Of a DNA stretch of 43,446 nucleotides, positions 41,575 through 43,446 are shown one piece after another. The DNA is from DATBDE01 sp036270095 (GTDB lineage Bacteria; Actinomycetota; Thermoleophilia; Solirubrobacterales; Solirubrobacteraceae), in assembly GCA_036270095.1 (NCBI GenBank), contig DATBDE010000045.1, positions 1 to 43,446 of the forward strand, written 5' to 3'. The position numbers and the translations under genes were made by a program. Position 1 is the first letter of the stretch. Each line of letters begins with the position of its first letter. The notes under the pieces are model-generated. The model worked only from the letters and a program-made list of their open reading frames with translations, ran no database searches and was not told the DNA's origin.

Positions 41575-42675
41575 CTAGCTCCTGCCGCAGCCCAATGCGT
41601 CGCGCACCCCTATGGCCTCCAAGATCAGGTCTTCGGCATGGGCGGCCTCGAGCTTCTTCCCGCTCTGGGCCCGGACCTCGTTGACGTAGGCCCCGAGGCT
41701 CCCGCAGGCCCCCTCGAGATGGTCGGCGTCGACCTTTCGCTGCGCGCCCTCGAGCTTGGCCAGCAGGCTGCGCTCGATCCCGTGCGGAAGTCCGGCTCCG
41801 GTGACCTCGGCGATCGTCGGCGGAGGCGGCGCGGTGGTCGACGCGTCGACCGCCACTCCTTCGGGCCCTGCAGCGCCGATGAAGGTCTGGTTGACGTTGG
41901 AGCCGTCGGTGTCGGCTGTGCCGATCGAGTTCGAGGCGAAGTTGGACCAGTACAGCTTGCCGGAGTTGACCGCGATCCCCGTGGGATTGCGAGCCCCATC
42001 GATGAAGTCACCGTTGGCCTCCGATCCGTCGGCGAGGTTGGCGCGCCCGATCTCTCCGCCGAGGAGGTTGGTCCAGTAGACGTGGGCATCATCGACCGCC
42101 ACCCCTTCAGGACTGCTCACTGCGCCGGTGATGAACGTCCGGTTGAGATTGCCGCCGGACACGTCGGCGCGCGCGATCGTGTCCTGGCCGAGTGGGCCCT
42201 CGCCGAGGACCGTCCAGTACAGGTGGTCGGTGTCCGCGGCCATCAGGTTGGCGGGACTGGCGCGGGTGATGAAGTTCTGGTTGACCCCCGAGCCATCGAG
42301 GTTGGCCCGCCCGATCGTGCCGGAGTCGCCGTTCGTCCAGTAGACGTGGGCGCTGTCGACCGCCAGCCCTTCGGGCCCCGCGGCGCCGGTGATGAAGCTG
42401 TGGTTCACGCCCGTCCCGTCGATGTTGGCCCGCCCGATTATGTTGGCGTCGGGGACCGTCCAGTAGGTGTGGGCGCCGTCCACCGCCACCCCGTTCGTGA
42501 AGCCGCCGACGACCTTGAAGAATCCATGGTTGTCACCCGTACCGTCGAGGTTGGCCCGCGCGATCGTGTGGGTGTTGGCGTTGGCCCAGTAGATCAGGGC
42601 ATCGGCGCGTGCGGCGAACGCGAAGGCCGCGATCGCCAGCGTCGAGAAGGCCAGCGCGGCACCGCGAAGCAGCAT
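41575..42675 (-). CDS. Secreted YWTD beta-propeller protein with FIMAH-like C-terminal domain
   Basis: The 366-residue protein has a signal peptide (ALAFSTLAIAAFAFAARADA). Six propeller blades follow, each marked by YWAN/YWTV/YWTN/YWSN and IGRANLDGSGVNQNFI-type strands, as in low-density-lipoprotein-receptor YWTD repeats. After a short Pro-rich linker, residues about 296-366 form a small helical domain (IERSLLAKLEGAQRKVD, then AYVNEVRAQSGKKL) with paired cysteines, resembling the FIMAH domain of secreted bacterial proteins. ATG 42675 is preferred over upstream starts because the signal peptide begins there. It is probably a ligand-binding surface or secreted protein. Confidence 0.87.
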   Translation of the reverse strand: MLLRGAALAFSTLAIAAFAFAARADALIYWANANTHTIARANLDGTGDNHGFFKVVGGFTNGVAVDGAHTYWTVPDANIIGRANIDGTGVNHSFITGAAGPEGLAVDSAHVYWTNGDSGTIGRANLDGSGVNQNFITRASPANLMAADTDHLYWTVLGEGPLGQDTIARADVSGGNLNRTFITGAVSSPEGVAVDDAHVYWTNLLGGEIGRANLADGSEANGDFIDGARNPTGIAVNSGKLYWSNFASNSIGTADTDGSNVNQTFIGAAGPEGVAVDASTTAPPPPTIAEVTGAGLPHGIERSLLAKLEGAQRKVDADHLEGACGSLGAYVNEVRAQSGKKLEAAHAEDLILEAIGVRDALGCGRS

Positions 42676-42787
42676 CGACCACTGAGCACGAGCACCCGAT
42701 CCCGCGTCCTGTCCATCCACCCGAGCTCCCACGTCACAGCCTCCCACGCCGGCTTCACCGGCACCCTAAAGCCGCATCGGCCCTTGT

Positions 42788-42812
42788 CAACTCGGCCCGG
42801 CCGAGCGAGTTG
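42788..42812. other. Inverted repeat in divergent intergenic region
   Basis: CAACTC at 42788-42793 and GAGTTG at 42807-42812 flank a nested palindrome CTCGGC-CCG-GCCGAG (42791-42805). It lies in the 274-bp gap between divergent secreted-protein genes (starts at 42675 and 42950). It could be an operator or a transcript hairpin. The rest of the gap shows only a possible TACGAT -10 at 42866-42871. Confidence 0.35.
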
Positions 42813-42949
42813 TCCGCCGACCGGGCAGCCGCTCAAACATTTCTCACCGGTGGCTTCCCGCGCTGTACGATGGCGCACGAGGAGTCTGTCGAGGTCGAGC
42901 CGTCGGCGTGATTGGCTGGTGCCCGAGCCGACGTGGGGAGGAGACGTCA

Positions 42950-43446
42950 ATGCTTTCGGGTGGTTCGGCTCGCGCGGTCGTGGTCGCGCGGATCGTCGGT
43001 GTCTTGGCTGCGCTCGCGGCACTTGCCCTCGTCCTTGCGGGTCCTGCGTCCGCGAAGCCGAAGGTCAAGTCCAAGGTCCACAAGGGCACGCTCACGGTCA
43101 CCGGGACGAGCGCGAACGAGAACATCGTGTTGCGGCTGCGGTCCGGCGATCCGACGCAGGTCGAGGTCGTGGTCGCGGCCGACTCCGACTTCTTCAAGCG
43201 CGACAAGTTCGACCACATCGTCGTCGACGCCGGTGGCGGCGACGACAGCGTCAGCATCGACGAGTCCAACGGTCCCTTCACGGACACGGAGCTGACGACG
43301 CTGGACGGCGGGGACGGCAACGACACCCTGCTCGGCGGCAGCAGCGCGGAGACGTTCATGGGCGGGGATGGCAACGACTTCGTCGACGGCAACCGCGGCA
43401 ACGACACCGCGTTGCTCGGTGCGGGTGATGACACCTTCCAGTGGGA
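42950..43446 (+). CDS. Secreted calcium-binding-repeat protein (3' partial)
   Basis: ATG 42950 follows a strong GGGGAGGAG ribosome binding site (42935-42943). The frame is open to the window end (165 residues seen). A signal peptide (VLAALAALALVLAGPASA) is followed by a beta-rich region (KVHKGTLTVTGTSANENIVL) and then acidic glycine repeats of RTX type (GGDGNDTLLGGSSAETF, GGDGNDFVDGNRGNDTALLG). Such repeats bind calcium outside the cell. It is the second protein of this type in the window. Its full length and any additional domain lie beyond the end. Confidence 0.82.
   Translation, partial: MLSGGSARAVVVARIVGVLAALAALALVLAGPASAKPKVKSKVHKGTLTVTGTSANENIVLRLRSGDPTQVEVVVAADSDFFKRDKFDHIVVDAGGGDDSVSIDESNGPFTDTELTTLDGGDGNDTLLGGSSAETFMGGDGNDFVDGNRGNDTALLGAGDDTFQW

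Noticed and set aside
41484..41577. Fusion of the YWTD protein to the methyltransferase by stop read-through
   Set aside because: The same-frame TAG makes it formally possible, but a secreted propeller joined to a cytoplasmic methyltransferase makes no sense.
41155..43428. A 757-residue plus-strand frame
   Set aside because: It is antisense to the methyltransferase and YWTD genes and in the wrong frame for the calcium-binding protein starting at 42950.

Overview
The window is uniformly very GC-rich and gene-dense, with frequent ATGA/GTGA start-stop overlaps and several apparently leaderless starts. Gene content points to an actinobacterium: a SARP-type regulator, many OmpR-type regulators, DUF4389, a GAP/Sap-family membrane protein, and secreted proteins with calcium-binding repeats. 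Several small families (the DLRSPDA-repeat protein, MGKVWVLDTETKGTG, triple WTGF-TLWDWL membrane repeats) suggest class Thermoleophilia, probably Solirubrobacterales. That placement is an inference from protein style, not from a marker gene. I saw no rRNA, tRNA, CRISPR array, integrase or transposase.

Layout. 1-5.7 kb: two translationally linked membrane proteins (the second with TPR-like repeats), a very large SARP/AAA regulator, and a small secreted protein with a repeated QDLRSPDA motif. 5.7-9.8 kb: a TetR regulator overlapping one drug-efflux-type MFS gene and divergent from a second, with two near-identical palindromic operators between them, then a universal stress protein. 9.8-14.6 kb: a Sap-like membrane protein, a small membrane protein, a calcium-binding-repeat secreted protein, an ECF sigma factor fused to a zinc-finger anti-sigma-like module and membrane segment, and a GT39-type glycosyltransferase. 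14.6-19.3 kb: an aldo/keto reductase, a helical protein, a membrane protein with a triplicated module, a 61-nt near-perfect palindrome, a DUF347 membrane protein and a divergent orphan response regulator.

19.3-28.3 kb is the most system-like region. Five overlapping minus-strand genes encode a small lipoprotein, two ABC ATPases, an 888-residue FtsX/MacB-type permease and a lipoprotein with two beta-propellers. Divergent from them is an overlapping response regulator, histidine kinase and SnoaL-like gene set. The shared promoter region has mirror-image -10 boxes and a GGTCAACG direct repeat at 22-bp spacing. I read it as a regulated cell-envelope or export system; its substrate is unknown.

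28.4-32.1 kb: a secreted CocE/PepX-type hydrolase, a small conserved protein and a third MFS transporter. 32.1-35.9 kb: a polyol or sugar phosphate operon (HAD phosphatase, FGGY kinase, glycerol-1-phosphate dehydrogenase-like) in which the first and third genes are frameshifted. 35.9-40.5 kb: two NmrA-like NAD(P)-binding proteins, an alpha/beta-hydrolase remnant beside an intact hydrolase, a PEP-mutase/isocitrate-lyase family enzyme and a DUF4389 protein. 40.5-43.4 kb: a methyltransferase without a convincing start codon, a YWTD-propeller secreted protein, and the start of another calcium-binding-repeat protein that runs off the window.

The concentration of frameshifts between 32 and 38 kb may be real gene decay or local sequence error; the sequence alone cannot separate the two.
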